Notes: generated from the letters alone by a model not told the origin. 64,000 bases of DNA from Paenibacillus sp. SYP-B3998 (GCF_010820665.1 NZ_JAAIKC010000005.1:62001-126000); one strand, 5' to 3'. Counted from the stretch's first letter, positions 35,495 through 45,757 are shown. Numbers and translations: made by a program.

Positions 35495-36247
35495 TTAAGA
35501 GCCGCTATGAACCTCAGATTTCGTATAATAAAGCGCATTGAATATGAAGAATAATACAAAAATTATTCCACTGGGATACAAAGGGTTAAGAACAGCGATA
35601 TCCACGTTTGATTTAATCATCTCGAGCAGTAGTACAATCATTGAACCGAAAGGGAAATAACTTACCAAAGTAATGCGATCTGGAATATGGTCTTCGACTC
35701 CTTGAATTGCCATCATATTAATGAGAATGGCAATGATCCCAAGCACAACTGGAGGGATGAAGCTTTTGCCAACGATCCCGGCGGTCATCGTCATTGGGAT
35801 CAGCAGAGCTTGCAGTGCCAGCATCCATAGGTACGTATCGGTATATTTCCAAAAGAGTTCTCCCGTAATCGATTGACTGCCTATTAAGCTGCCTGACAAC
35901 CAAATGAATAAATAATTCAATACAAATATCGTAACTGATAGAAGAAGGATAACGACCATTTTTCCAATTAAAATCGTAACGCGGCGATAAGGATATACCA
36001 AAAGTTGATTAACCGTACTATCACTGTACTCTCGAACTACAACATATCCAGAGAGCATCGATAACAACATCGGCCCAATCATTATGTTAAGAAACAAAAG
36101 ATTATTAGTTAAAAGGTTAGTCCAAACCATCGACTTAAGTTCCCCGAAAGTTGCTATTAGCGCTGGAAGCATAGCGCCGATGATCGTTAACCAGAGGATG
36201 TTTGATCGCTTCAGTTTCAGTAATTCGGTATAGAGAACATTAAGCAC
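35495..36247 (-). CDS. ABC-2 type permease, BcrB-like
   Basis: A 250-residue membrane protein with six hydrophobic helices (about 17-35, 50-75, 95-120, 140-165, 170-190, 220-240). The start MLNVLYTELLKLKRSNILWL and VVREYSDSTVNQLLVYPYRR are typical of ABC-2 permeases of the BcrB/lantibiotic-immunity kind. Its natural partner is the adjacent upstream ATPase, which carries a nonsense codon, so this intact permease may now be without an energy source. It is the last gene of a minus-strand kinase-ATPase-permease unit. Confidence 0.82.
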   Translation of the reverse strand: MLNVLYTELLKLKRSNILWLTIIGAMLPALIATFGELKSMVWTNLLTNNLLFLNIMIGPMLLSMLSGYVVVREYSDSTVNQLLVYPYRRVTILIGKMVVILLLSVTIFVLNYLFIWLSGSLIGSQSITGELFWKYTDTYLWMLALQALLIPMTMTAGIVGKSFIPPVVLGIIAILINMMAIQGVEDHIPDRITLVSYFPFGSMIVLLLEMIKSNVDIAVLNPLYPSGIIFVLFFIFNALYYTKSEVHSGS

Positions 36248-36268
36248 TTAGACCACCCCCCGTCAAGC

Positions 36269-37144
36269 TTAGGAAATAATCCTCCAGGTGATTTCCACTA
36301 CATCTATGCCATTCTCCACCAGTGTTCGATTAATCATTGCCGATTCAGATAGCTGTTCGAACACTCTTACAATCCCTGGCTCGGGGACAGAGTAGTCATG
36401 AATGTGCAGCTTCTGTTCCAGCAGCATGACCGCTTGGCGATCATTGCTTACTTTGAACTCAACACAATGCCTATTTTTCATCTGTAGAACTTGTTGTTCT
36501 ATTTCCTCAACTAATTTTCCATTATGAATAATACCTAGTATCGTAGCCATCTGCTGAACTTCGCTTAAGATATGACTCGATACCAGAACTGCAATATGAT
36601 GCTTTGAGGCCAGCTTAATAATTAAATTGCGAATTTCTTTTATTCCAGCTGGGTCCAAGCCGTTCGTAGGCTCATCGAGAATAAGCAGCTCTGGATGATG
36701 CAATAGGGAACGGGCAATGCCAAGACGCTGCTTCATCCCTAGTGAGAAGCTTTTCACTCTTTTATTGCGGGCATCCAGTAAGCCCGCTTGTTCCAGTGAC
36801 TCTTCAATGCTCGCTTTGTTCCCCATGCCCATCATTCGGCGGTGAATGTCCAAGTTCTCTACAGCAGTCAGATTTGGATAAAATCCCGGCATTTCAATCA
36901 TCGAGCCGATACGTTCAAAAGCAGCCCTACGATCCGACTCCACTTTCTGCCCGAACAACTCAATTTGGCCCGATGTGGGTTGTATGAGACCCATAATCAT
37001 TCAAATTGTCGTCGTTTTACCAGCACCATTCTGACCGAGAAAGCCGTAGATTTCTCCTCTCTTCAAGGAGATGTTAATACTGTCGACTACCGTGTGATCT
37101 TTATACTTTTTTGTAAGGCCGCTTGTTTCCAAAATGTATTCCAT
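36269..37144 (-). pseudogene. BcrA-like ABC ATPase with a premature TGA after Walker A
   Basis: Read through one stop, the frame gives a normal 291-residue BcrA/lantibiotic-immunity ATPase: MEYILETSGLTKKYKDHTVV, then GFLGQNGAGKTTTI (Walker A), then TGA at codon 48 (complement of 37001-37003), then MIMGLIQPTSGQIELFG. Relatives have Arg at this site (TTTIRM), so a CGA to TGA change is the likely cause. Downstream the signature SFSLGMKQRLGIARSL, Walker B LLILDEPTNGLD and the switch-His segment VLVSSHI are intact. Internal ATG codons after the stop could only make a protein without Walker A. GGAGG precedes the original start. Confidence 0.85.
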
Positions 37145-37264
37145 TTGTCTCCAACCTCCTACACGTTTTGCAAAGCAAAAACTGATCCGTAAGTATTCAC
37201 TTTGGTTGGATTTAATTATATAGAATAGGATTTAAAATCGATTTAACTATTTCTTACGTTTTCC

Positions 37265-37551
37265 TTAAGTTACCTTAGGCAAGAAGAAGGAAAAGCTGGT
37301 CTTTTCATTTGGGATGCTAATAACATGAATTTGGCCTTGCTGATAGCGTTTCTGGAAGCTTTCCCTGTGTAAAGATGCTCGAATATATGTGGCAAATCCA
37401 TCTCCGAGATGCCTCGACCCCAGACATCGACCCATACGCGTTCATCCTCTTCACGAACCCCAATATCAATCATTCCGCCGTCTCTACCATAACGAAGCGA
37501 ATTAGAAAGAAGATGGTTCATAATTCGGTCGAGGGCAGCAAGGCAGCAGCG
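37265..37551 (-). pseudogene. C-terminal scrap of a histidine kinase
   Basis: Only the ATPase end survives. One frame reads LDRIMNHLLSNSLRYGRDGG (N-box) and VDVWGRGISEMDLPHIFEHL, where the usual DxGxGI has lost two residues. The G2 glycine box is deleted, and after a frameshift the last strands read IHVISIPNEKTSFSFFLPK before a stop. The dimerisation domain and sensor part are missing. It lies upstream of, and in line with, the broken ATPase and permease, matching a bacitracin-type BcrS-BcrA-BcrB order. Confidence 0.7.
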
Positions 37552-37556
37552 TAAAA

Positions 37557-38557
37557 GTGAGAATTATCGTCACGCCACAAATGTGCGGCAAAACTTTTTA
37601 TATTTTACGTAAGCATCTTTTACCTTTCCTATGGCCACTGCTCAGAACGAAGCTAATTCTATCATTCAGACAAGCGGTTGCCATGGAGGCAAGCCTATCC
37701 TTCTTAGGTATCGGAGATCCCAATCACCCTTCTTGGGGGAAAATGCTACAGTTGGCGTTCTCCAGCAATGAGACGTGGTTGACGGAATCATGGCAGTGGA
37801 CGGTAATTCCACCGACGCTGAGTATTTTACTAGTTACGATAGGTCTCGCTTTATTAGGGGAAAAGACGATCCCCTTGTCCACAATGGAGAAAGAAACTGG
37901 CATGAAAAGAAAAGCTTTGACGCAAGCTCCTGCAATTGTCGGGCTGACAGGGGGAGCTATCACAGCTGATCAATTGAGTGTCTCCTATGGGAATCATACT
38001 ATTTTACAGCCTGTATCCTTTGAAATTACTGCTGGTAGCGTAACAGCGCTGATCGGAGAGTCGGGCTCAGGTAAAACAACTTTGGGAAGGGCTCTTTATG
38101 GGCTACAGCCGAAGGAATCGGTCATAGGGACTGTGCTAATTGGAGGGAAATCTATTTACGGAAGTGGCCCAAAAGGCACTATGAAGCGATGGTGAAGCCT
38201 CGGACCGAAAGAGAAAAGCGTATCGAGGCAGGACGAAGTTTACGGGAGGTACAGCTCGATGATAAGCTGTTAGACCGTTATCCTCACGAATTAAGCGGAG
38301 GTATGTTGAGCCGGGCATTGATCGCCCTCGCTCTCGTGAACAAGCCTGAGGTGTTGATAGCAGATGAACCTACGGGCTCGCTCGATCCGATTGTTAAGCG
38401 CGAAATCTTGGAGCTTCTAATTACGAAAGTCAGGGAGCATCGAATGACGCTACTGCTCATTAGCCACGATATTAGGGCTGCTCGTTATGTGGCTGACCGA
38501 ATTATGGTAATTGGGGATGGACAAATTATAGACGATGAAGTGCGTGTACAGCAGTAG
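37557..38557 (+). pseudogene. Collapsed oligopeptide ABC genes: permease end joined to a damaged ATPase
   Basis: The first frame starts inside an OppC/DppC-type permease (ILRKHLLPFLWPLLRTK, then MEASLSFLGIGDPNHPSWGK and the last membrane helix), then runs without a stop into an OppD-type ATPase (AITADQLSVSYGNHTILQPV, Walker A GESGSGKTTLGRALYG) and ends at 38195. In another frame the ATPase resumes at YPHELSGGMLSRALIALALV with Walker B LIADEPTGSLD and the switch His. About 70-80 residues including the Q-loop are missing between the two halves. The permease lacks most of its membrane part. Both genes are therefore deletion relics. Confidence 0.75.
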
Positions 38558-38603
38558 TGGATAAATATCTCGAGTGCAACATGAATAGAAGGCATATGAG
38601 CGG

Positions 38604-38990
38604 GTGGAGGAGTTATTGGATTTAGTGAAGCTCTCGCGTGAGCTGCTGGAGCGCCGACCTTCAGAATGTTCGGGCGGGCAGAAGCAGCGTGTCGCCATTG
38701 CACGGGCACTGTCTCTTTCCCCTGCTCTGCTCATAGCTGACGAAATTACGTCGGCCCTTGATCCAAAGACGGAGGATGAAATTCTGAAGCTGCTCGTTTC
38801 TTTAAAAAACGAGCAGCGAATGTCAATTCTGCATATTACCCACCGTTTGGAATCCATTGACGGGTTTGCCGATCGTATGGCAGTTATGAAAGACGGCGTA
38901 ATTGTTGAAGAGAACCTTACAGAGGAAGTTCTGCGTAATCCACAAGCTGACTATACGCGGGCTTTGCTTGAGGCATGTTCGTTTGGGTAG
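38604..38990 (+). pseudogene. C-terminal half of an OppF-type ABC ATPase
   Basis: A 128-residue frame holds LLERRPSECSGGQKQRVAIA (signature), LLIADEITSALDPKTEDEIL (Walker B) and ILHITHRLESIDGFADRM (switch), plus the typical ending LRNPQADYTRALLEA. The Walker A half is absent and no ribosome binding site is visible before the GTG. It continues the eroded oligopeptide operon that starts at 37557. Confidence 0.72.
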
Positions 38991-39052
38991 TGGAGCCTGC
39001 TGGAGAATCTGTCATCTCACGCAATTGAGGGACGAATTTCGATATTCAAAAA

Positions 39053-39089
39053 AGCCAAGTTCCCCTAAATGAGGAAGCTGGCTCTTTTT
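39053..39089 (+). terminator. Intrinsic terminator after the eroded peptide-ABC operon
   Basis: AGCCAAGTTCC and GGAAGCTGGCT pair as a stem with a two-base internal mismatch and a 9-base loop, followed by CTTTTTAAA. A preceding A run lets it work on the minus strand also. Confidence 0.65.
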
Positions 39090-39180
39090 AAATTATGAAT
39101 CAGGATTTCAGGTATCCTGGGGATATAATGAGCCGCAGCACAAAACCTATGAAACCTCAATTACGGTTCCCTCTTCGTAT

Positions 39181-39762
39181 CTACGAACGCTTCACACCCA
39201 AAGCTTCAACCTTAGCCAACCACTTTTCGCGCTGTTTGTCAGTTGAAGACTTGATTGGACCTAGTTCTGTAATTTTGACAGGATTAATTCCGGAGTATTG
39301 CAAAGTGCCTCGCTTCATAATAAGGTGACCAGCTTGTTTGTACACCAATCGATAGTACCAGGAGGGCGAGTCCATAGTTACAATGAGACGGGCGGACTTC
39401 CCCTTTAATAATTTATCCCACATGGCGGAATTTGGACGAGTTTTATAGGCGAAGCCAGGCAAAAACACACGATCGATGAACCCTTTCATGACGGCAGGGA
39501 CCGTTCCCCACCATATTGGATATACGAAGACGAGGTGATCTGCCCAACGAATCGTCTCTTGAGCGGCGAGCAAATCTGCTTCTAAATCCATGCGTTTACT
39601 GTACCCAAATTTCAAATTGGGTTCAAAATCCAAGGAACCTATATGAATACTGCGTACAGCCGAGCCGCTGGCGATTGCACCTTTCTTGTAGGCCTCAGAT
39701 AAAGCGGTGCAGTAGCTTTCGGCATAGGGATGTCCATTAATGATGGCTATGTTTGGGTGCAT
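39181..39762 (-). CDS. Flavodoxin-fold NAD(P)H:quinone oxidoreductase
   Basis: A 193-residue flavoprotein of the NQO1/YwrO/KefF type. It starts PNIAIINGHPYAESYC (FMN or FAD phosphate loop), then has LDFEPNLKFG, ADHLVFVYPIWWGTVPAVMK, GFIDRVFLPGFAY and LLKGKSARLIVTMDSP, which are the hallmarks of the family that reduces quinones and electrophiles. The third ATG is chosen because GAGGAG ends 8 bases before it and only 2 bases before the previous one. It is divergent from an AraC gene that may control it. Confidence 0.88.
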   Translation of the reverse strand: MHPNIAIINGHPYAESYCTALSEAYKKGAIASGSAVRSIHIGSLDFEPNLKFGYSKRMDLEADLLAAQETIRWADHLVFVYPIWWGTVPAVMKGFIDRVFLPGFAYKTRPNSAMWDKLLKGKSARLIVTMDSPSWYYRLVYKQAGHLIMKRGTLQYSGINPVKITELGPIKSSTDKQREKWLAKVEALGVKRS

Positions 39763-39924
39763 GTTCATATCTCCTCTTATTAGAGCCATTTTACTGGCTT
39801 CGTTTATTCATCTATCATCACTGTGCGTGTTAAGATATAGTAAGAATAAAGGAAATGAAGCGATATAAATATGATGAAACGTGCCAAAATCTTATTCTTA
39901 CGTGCAGAAAGGAGGATTGAGTTT

Positions 39925-40953
39925 TTGCCAACCTACACTGGAGTATCTGTCTCTCTTGTTTATCCGATTGTGAAAACCATTGTTATCAAGGGACATGACA
40001 AAGCTGATTTTTTTAGAAGAGCAAATATAGATGAATCGTTTCTCCATGATACGGAGGCTCGCTTGTCGGGAGAAGACCTTGAACGTATGACCGAGTTGGC
40101 CGCTGCAATTACCTCAGATGAAATGTTTGGATTACATCAGGGACAGAACATAGAAGTTTCTGATTTGGGCATTTTAGGCTATGTCATGCTGCACTCAAAG
40201 ACCATCGGTCAAGCTTTAGCTGCTTACCAAAAGTATAATGTTATCGTATGCAACGGATACAACATCAGTTGGGAAGTGGAGGGGAACGATGTCATCATTA
40301 CGATGTCGTCTAATCATGTGCACAGGCAGCCTGCTCGACACTGCATGGAGGATATGGGGAGTTCGTTGTATCATTTGATGATAAGGCTAAGTTGCAGGCC
40401 TATTTCTTTAAAAGAGGTGGATTTTACCCACGCGCTCTCCTCAGAGCTGGAAGCGTATAGATCTGTATTGGGGATAACGCCTCGGTTTGGCAAAGATGCG
40501 AACACGATTCGTATGAGCAAAGATGTTCTGGAATATCCCATTTTATTTGCGGACCCGAAGTTATTAGGAACCTTCGAGGTCATCGCGGAGGAAGCAAGAC
40601 AACGATTTATGCGCGGTCGCGTATTTTCGGACCAGTTGTACAATTGGATCATCAAGTGCATGCCGATGTATTTTCCGAGTTTAAAGGATACAGCAAGGGC
40701 ATTCAAAATGAGCGTAAGGAGTATTCAAGCTAAGCTAAAGCAAGAAGATACAACTTATCAAGATCTGATTCATCGTGTTCGAAGAGAGCTTGCTGTTGGT
40801 TATTTGGCTAAAGCGGAGTATAAGGTTGCAGAGGTTGCTTATCTTCTTCATTTCTCAGAGCCAAGCGCGTTCCAAAGCGCTTTTAAGAAGTGGACCGGGG
40901 TAACGCCAAGACAGTATAGGATGGACTTAATAAGCGGGAGATTGCAGGCGTAA
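39925..40953 (+). CDS. AraC regulator with Arabinose_bd-type N-terminal domain (OruR/ArgR-like group)
   Basis: A 342-residue transcription factor. The N-terminal region (about 20-205) matches the PF12625 type: LSGEDLERMTELAAAITSDE, GLHQGQNIEVSDLGILGYVM and YNISWEVEGNDVIITM. The C-terminal AraC domain has the helices DTARAFKMSVRSIQAKLKQE and YKVAEVAYLLHFSEPSAFQS, ending FKKWTGVTPRQYR. The TTG start is preferred because AAAGGAGG lies 9 bases before it; earlier ATG codons have no such site. It probably senses a small metabolite and may control the divergent quinone reductase. Confidence 0.88.
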   Translation: MPTYTGVSVSLVYPIVKTIVIKGHDKADFFRRANIDESFLHDTEARLSGEDLERMTELAAAITSDEMFGLHQGQNIEVSDLGILGYVMLHSKTIGQALAAYQKYNVIVCNGYNISWEVEGNDVIITMSSNHVHRQPARHCMEDMGSSLYHLMIRLSCRPISLKEVDFTHALSSELEAYRSVLGITPRFGKDANTIRMSKDVLEYPILFADPKLLGTFEVIAEEARQRFMRGRVFSDQLYNWIIKCMPMYFPSLKDTARAFKMSVRSIQAKLKQEDTTYQDLIHRVRRELAVGYLAKAEYKVAEVAYLLHFSEPSAFQSAFKKWTGVTPRQYRMDLISGRLQA

Positions 40954-41095
40954 GCTCAGTAGGGGCACTTTTGTTTGCGAAAAGAGCGTCAGCAACGATT
41001 GTGAGCGAACGGAGCTATGTGAGGAAGTAAGCCTAACTGCTCTGAATGGCAGTGAGGGAGGAATTTAGATTTTGATGTCGAAATGCTAGACTACT

Positions 41096-44000
41096 ATGAT
41101 GTCTAAAACGAAAATACTTCTAATAACGGGCCTATTCCTCGTTCTACTGACTGGATTACGTATTCTGTGGAATTCCACCCATGAGGCTCCAGTTCATCCT
41201 CAAGCGATCAACGGAATATTGGATCTGCGCAGCTGGGATCTTCCCAATGATGAAACCATCCCTTTAGAGGGACAGTGGGAATTTTATCCGAGTCTTTTTT
41301 TGAACCCAAATATGAGGGACCGACCAAGCTCTTCCGATGCCGGAAGAAGCTTTATTCAGGCGCCAGATAGACGAGCTATGATTCTGCTAAATGATAAAAG
41401 TAATCCGTATACGTTTGGGACTTATCGACTGCGCATTCTGATGAATACCAATATGCAACAATCCTATGGGCTTAGGGTTTCTGACATTCAAACGGCATCC
41501 GAGCTTTTTGTAAACGGCAAATCCGTAGGAAGTTCAGGTCATCCTTCAGAGGACGCTGCTCAGTTCAAAGCTCGAAATAATCCTTACTATGGAACTTTTA
41601 TTACAGATCATAACGAGATTGAAATTGTCATTCACGTATCTAACGATAGCTATATCGGTACGGGTGGTATTGTTGGACCTATTCGATTTGGAACGGAATC
41701 TGCCATAAATCAGAAGAAATTTTTTTCTATCGGTTCGCAGTTGATGGTGTGTATTGTTCTTTTACTACACGCATTTTACGCAATCTTATTATTCTTTTTA
41801 GGGACGCGCCAAAAAGCATTGATTTACTTCACTCTTTTGATTATTTTCACAATCACGACGGTAATCGTGGACGATGATCGCTTGTTGTTGGTATGGGTGC
41901 CCTTGGAGTTTGGAGGGACACTCAAGGTTCAATTTTTGAGCTACACCGGTGCGGCCGCATTTATCATTTTATTCGCCAAGCATATGGTTCCTGAGTACGG
42001 TAAAATTAAAGCTTTCAGTTGGTTCGTTTACTTCTGTATCTTATTTTCTTTGTTTGTCTTATTTTCCCCGACCAAATATACGGTAATGACTGGCTATCCG
42101 TTTCTACTTATTTTATTGTTACCTAACCTGATGATTCCGATCTATATGCTGCGTGCTGCTTTGAAGAAGGACCCGGATGCTATTTATTTATTACTAGGAG
42201 CTACTGGGATTGCTAACACCACTGTGTGGGGCCTTATCAAAAATATAGGTTCAATCGAGCTGACTTACTACCCTTTTGACCTCATTTTCGCCTTTTTGGG
42301 CTTCGCGGGTTACTGGTTTAAACGATTCTATCGAAATACGGCTGAAACGCAAAGCCTTGCCGACAAGCTCACCAAAGTTGACAAGCTTAAAGACGATTTT
42401 CTGGCTAATACTTCGCACGAGCTGCGAAATCCACTTCACGGGATTATCAGCATCGCCCAGAACGTCTTGGATAGTGAAAAAAGTACATTGGATGACAAGA
42501 ACAAGAGAAACATGGAACTATTAATTCGTGTAGGACGGCGAATGACGCTGTTGTTGAATGATCTGCTCGATTTAAATCGTTTAAGGGAAAATGAAATTAA
42601 TCTCCAAGTTGCAGATTTACGAATTCAATCCGTCGCCGCCGGGGTCGTGGATATGCTTCGTTTCATGACGGAGGGGAAGCCAATTAAGTTGGTTATGCTT
42701 ATCCCAGCAGAATTCCCGAGCGTACTTGCGGATGAAAATAGGCTTATTCAAATCCTGTTTAATCTGATTCATAATGCAATCAAGTACACGAGTGAAGGGG
42801 ATATAACGGTTACCGCTCATGTCAGTGCAGACGGGAAAGCGACGATCCATATTATTGATGCAGGAATGGGCATGGATAAGGAAACTCAAGTTCAAATTTT
42901 CGAACGATACGAGCAAGGCGATTCCAGCATGACCGCTGTAGGGGGCGGACTGGGGCTCGGCTTGAGTATCACTAAACAATTGGTAGAACTTCACGGTGGT
43001 ACATTGCAAGTGAAATCAACCCCCGATGTCGGTTCCGTGTTCTCCTTCACATTGCCTTTGTTCATCCCAGCAGAGAAGCAAGAAGAAGTAGCCCATGAGC
43101 AGGATAGCTCCATCGTAGATGTGGAAACTGCCGCAGCCGTAGATTTTAGCGCATCTAACGATTTGTCTGAGAGGGAGTCTGAGTCGAGATTAAGTTTTCT
43201 AGGGAGTACCCCACGGATTTTGGCTGTGGATGATGATCCTCTTAACTTGAGAATTCTTTACACTATGCTCTCTGTTGAACAATACGATATCGTGACTGTA
43301 ACGAGCGGCAGAGAGGCGATAGCTCGAATAGATACGGAGCATTGGGATTTGATTATTACTGATATTATGATGCCGCACATGTCTGGCTATGAGCTGACGC
43401 GTCTCATTCGTGAGCGCTTCTCGATCTCCGAGCTGCCGATCCTTCTCTTGACAGCACGCAGTCGGTCAGAAGATATAGATGCCGGGTTCCTTTCCGGCGC
43501 GAACGATTATGTGATGAAACCGATGGATGCGATGGAGTTGAGATCGCGAGTACGCGCATTAACCGAATTGAAAAAGTCGATAGGCGAGCAGCTCCGCGTA
43601 GAAGCGGCATGGCTGCACGCACAGATCAAACCCCACTTTCTATTTAATACGCTGAATACGATTTCCGCGCTAGGGGATATTGATGGCAACAGAATGAGAG
43701 CGTTATTAGATGTATTCGGAGATTATATGCGGTCGAATTTTGATGCCCATAATTTGGATCGCGTTGTTCCGTTGGAGCGGGAAATCGAACTGGTACGTTC
43801 CTATTTGTACATTGAGAAGGAGCGCTTTGATGATAGGCTGCAGATCGTTTGGGAAGTTGATGAAAATATTCAAATTTGGCTGCCTCCTCTGACCATTCAG
43901 ACGCTAGTCGAGAATGCCTTGAATCACGGTATACTCAAACGCGCAAGCGGGGGGACGGTACATATCCGCATTAGCGATTTGAAGGAATGCGTAGAAATTT

Positions 44001-44191
44001 CGATTAAGGATAACGGTGTAGGAATCGGCGAGGACAAGCTGCATGGATTACTTAACAACCGGCCTGACAAACGGAGAGGGATTGGCCTGCTCAATACAGA
44101 TCAACGATTGAAACAAATATACGGACAGGGCTTGCTAATCCAAAGTACGATTGGTCAAGGAACAACGGTTAGCTTCAAAATACCAAATTAA
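41096..44191 (+). CDS. Hybrid sensor kinase: 7TMR-DISM, HisKA, receiver, LytS-type kinase
   Basis: A 1031-residue membrane protein. TM helix at 7-24; outer DISM-like beta domain (about 35-200); 7TM region (about 208-410); HisKA with H441 in LANTSHELRNPLHG; HATPase_c with N560 in NLIHNAIKYTSEG and G box GGGLGLGLSITKQL; receiver domain with D756 in WDLIITDIMMPHMSGYE; then a second, LytS-type kinase with H847 in AQIKPHFLFNTLNT, N940 in LVENALNHG and a second ATPase end. Two kinase modules of different class flank the receiver, a layout seen in Paenibacillus. No cognate regulator gene is adjacent. The stretch upstream lacks a clear ribosome binding site. Confidence 0.93.
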   Translation: MMSKTKILLITGLFLVLLTGLRILWNSTHEAPVHPQAINGILDLRSWDLPNDETIPLEGQWEFYPSLFLNPNMRDRPSSSDAGRSFIQAPDRRAMILLNDKSNPYTFGTYRLRILMNTNMQQSYGLRVSDIQTASELFVNGKSVGSSGHPSEDAAQFKARNNPYYGTFITDHNEIEIVIHVSNDSYIGTGGIVGPIRFGTESAINQKKFFSIGSQLMVCIVLLLHAFYAILLFFLGTRQKALIYFTLLIIFTITTVIVDDDRLLLVWVPLEFGGTLKVQFLSYTGAAAFIILFAKHMVPEYGKIKAFSWFVYFCILFSLFVLFSPTKYTVMTGYPFLLILLLPNLMIPIYMLRAALKKDPDAIYLLLGATGIANTTVWGLIKNIGSIELTYYPFDLIFAFLGFAGYWFKRFYRNTAETQSLADKLTKVDKLKDDFLANTSHELRNPLHGIISIAQNVLDSEKSTLDDKNKRNMELLIRVGRRMTLLLNDLLDLNRLRENEINLQVADLRIQSVAAGVVDMLRFMTEGKPIKLVMLIPAEFPSVLADENRLIQILFNLIHNAIKYTSEGDITVTAHVSADGKATIHIIDAGMGMDKETQVQIFERYEQGDSSMTAVGGGLGLGLSITKQLVELHGGTLQVKSTPDVGSVFSFTLPLFIPAEKQEEVAHEQDSSIVDVETAAAVDFSASNDLSERESESRLSFLGSTPRILAVDDDPLNLRILYTMLSVEQYDIVTVTSGREAIARIDTEHWDLIITDIMMPHMSGYELTRLIRERFSISELPILLLTARSRSEDIDAGFLSGANDYVMKPMDAMELRSRVRALTELKKSIGEQLRVEAAWLHAQIKPHFLFNTLNTISALGDIDGNRMRALLDVFGDYMRSNFDAHNLDRVVPLEREIELVRSYLYIEKERFDDRLQIVWEVDENIQIWLPPLTIQTLVENALNHGILKRASGGTVHIRISDLKECVEISIKDNGVGIGEDKLHGLLNNRPDKRRGIGLLNTDQRLKQIYGQGLLIQSTIGQGTTVSFKIPN

Positions 44192-44349
44192 TGTGAATAA
44201 TGAGTGACTGGAATCAGTTAAAGCCAAATAACTGGCTAGCTCCCCTTGTTTTAATAAAAAAAATTTGGGACAATAATAAATAGATTATTGGCTTCGGCTG
44301 CTTAAGTAGAACTAGGACTGAATTTTACAGTTTTGAAAAGAGGATAGCG

Positions 44350-45447
44350 ATGAATAAAGAATCCATTTATGGATTAACATTTGATCAACTGACAGCATGG
44401 TTACTGGGATATGGGCATAAGAAATTTCGGGCATCACAAGTTTGGGATTGGCTTTATCGGAAAAGGGTTACTGATTTCTCTGAGATGGTTGATGTTCATC
44501 AAGAGTGTCTTCAATTACTGGAAAATCATTTTGTTATCCACACGTTAACCGAGCACATGAAGCAAGAATCGTCAGATGGAACCATTAAGTTTTTGTTCAA
44601 GCTAATGGATGGCAATCTGATTGAAACCGTATTGATGAGACATAAATTTGGTTTATCCGTTTGTGTTACAACGCAAGTGGGTTGTAATATTGGTTGTAGC
44701 TTCTGCGCGAGCGGGCTGTTAGCCAAAAAACGTGATTTATCCAGCGGTGAAATCGTGGAACAAATTATGAAGGTCCAACATCATCTCGATAAAATGGAAA
44801 AAGATGAACTCGTGAGTCACGTTGTCGTGATGGGGATTGGCGAGCCGTTTGATAACTTTAAAAATCTAACGGACTTCATTCTGATTGTGAAGGATCAGAA
44901 GGGGCTAGCCCTTGCTGCGAGGCATATTACCGTATCAACAAGCGGCCTTGCTGATAAAATTATTGAATTCGCGGACACGGATCTGAAGGTCAACCTAGCG
45001 ATTTCCTTACATGCCCCAACGAATGAGCTTCGAACGCGAATAATGAAAATAAACCGCGCCATTCCTATAGAAAAATTAATGCAGGCCATTGATTACTATT
45101 TGGAAAAAACGAATCGAAGAATCACGTTGGAATATATTTTGCTGAAGGATGTTAATGACCAAAGGGAGCATGCTCTTCAGCTTGCTGAACTCGTTGGGGA
45201 TAGAAAACATCTTGCAAATGTCAACTTAATTCCATATAATCCAGTCGATGAACACAGTCAATATCAAAGAAGTGAGCGGGAATCGGTACGAGCGTTTTAT
45301 GACACGTTGAAAAAGCAAGGCATTAGCTGCAGTGTTCGCCTGGAACACGGGACAGATATTGACGCTGCTTGTGGGCAGCTTAGAAGTAAGCAAATTAAAG
45401 CAACCACGGAAAATAACCTTGATAAGGACCGTTTGACAGTAGGTTGA
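44350..45447 (+). CDS. rlmN: 23S rRNA (adenine-C2)-methyltransferase RlmN-type radical SAM enzyme
   Basis: A 365-residue enzyme that methylates C2 of A2503 in 23S rRNA (and A37 of some tRNAs). It starts [20 protein letters not shown] like Bacillus RlmN, and has the radical-SAM cluster CNIGCSFC, the SAM motif MGIGEP, the preceding Cys in VCVTTQVGC and the methyl-carrying Cys in [17 protein letters not shown] precedes the ATG by about 8 bases. In most Bacillales rlmN lies next to prkC/rsgA genes; here it lies alone beside a 91-residue protein, so it may be a second copy. Cfr-type C8 activity is less likely because the sequence follows RlmN throughout. Confidence 0.88.
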   Translation: MNKESIYGLTFDQLTAWLLGYGHKKFRASQVWDWLYRKRVTDFSEMVDVHQECLQLLENHFVIHTLTEHMKQESSDGTIKFLFKLMDGNLIETVLMRHKFGLSVCVTTQVGCNIGCSFCASGLLAKKRDLSSGEIVEQIMKVQHHLDKMEKDELVSHVVVMGIGEPFDNFKNLTDFILIVKDQKGLALAARHITVSTSGLADKIIEFADTDLKVNLAISLHAPTNELRTRIMKINRAIPIEKLMQAIDYYLEKTNRRITLEYILLKDVNDQREHALQLAELVGDRKHLANVNLIPYNPVDEHSQYQRSERESVRAFYDTLKKQGISCSVRLEHGTDIDAACGQLRSKQIKATTENNLDKDRLTVG

Positions 45448-45481
45448 TCATCAAGACTCAGACAAACGGAGGCAAGTAGAA

Positions 45482-45757
45482 ATGACAAAGAGAAAAAAAA
45501 CGATTGAAGCTACTTCAGATAAGCTTACGCATGTTACGAAGGTTCTTCTAAAAAGATGGGCAGGACTTAGTGGGTTTTATGGCTATAAAGCAATGGAGCT
45601 AGAAGAGCTTTCCGCGTTATTAAACACAAACGGGTGGAAACTTACTATCGATGATTCCGTGAGTTCGGTCAGAGTTATTGAATTGTATCAAGGGGAAAAT
45701 CGAGTCCGCAGAGAGAAGTTTACAACGGATGAAGCAGGAAGAATTCACATGGTGTAA
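45482..45757 (+). CDS. Small cytoplasmic protein of unknown function
   Basis: A 91-residue protein lying 34 bases after the RlmN-type gene in the same direction, with GGAGGC before the ATG. It is rich in charged residues, with no signal peptide or membrane segment; it starts MTKRKKTIEATSDKL and ends YQGENRVRREKFTTDEAGRI. No family is recognised. It is probably co-transcribed with the methyltransferase gene and shares its terminator. Confidence 0.7.
   Translation: MTKRKKTIEATSDKLTHVTKVLLKRWAGLSGFYGYKAMELEELSALLNTNGWKLTIDDSVSSVRVIELYQGENRVRREKFTTDEAGRIHMV

Noticed and set aside
44350..45447. Cfr-type drug resistance methyltransferase
   Set aside because: The sequence follows RlmN in N-terminus, SAM motif and C-terminus; it lacks the Cfr-specific segments I know.
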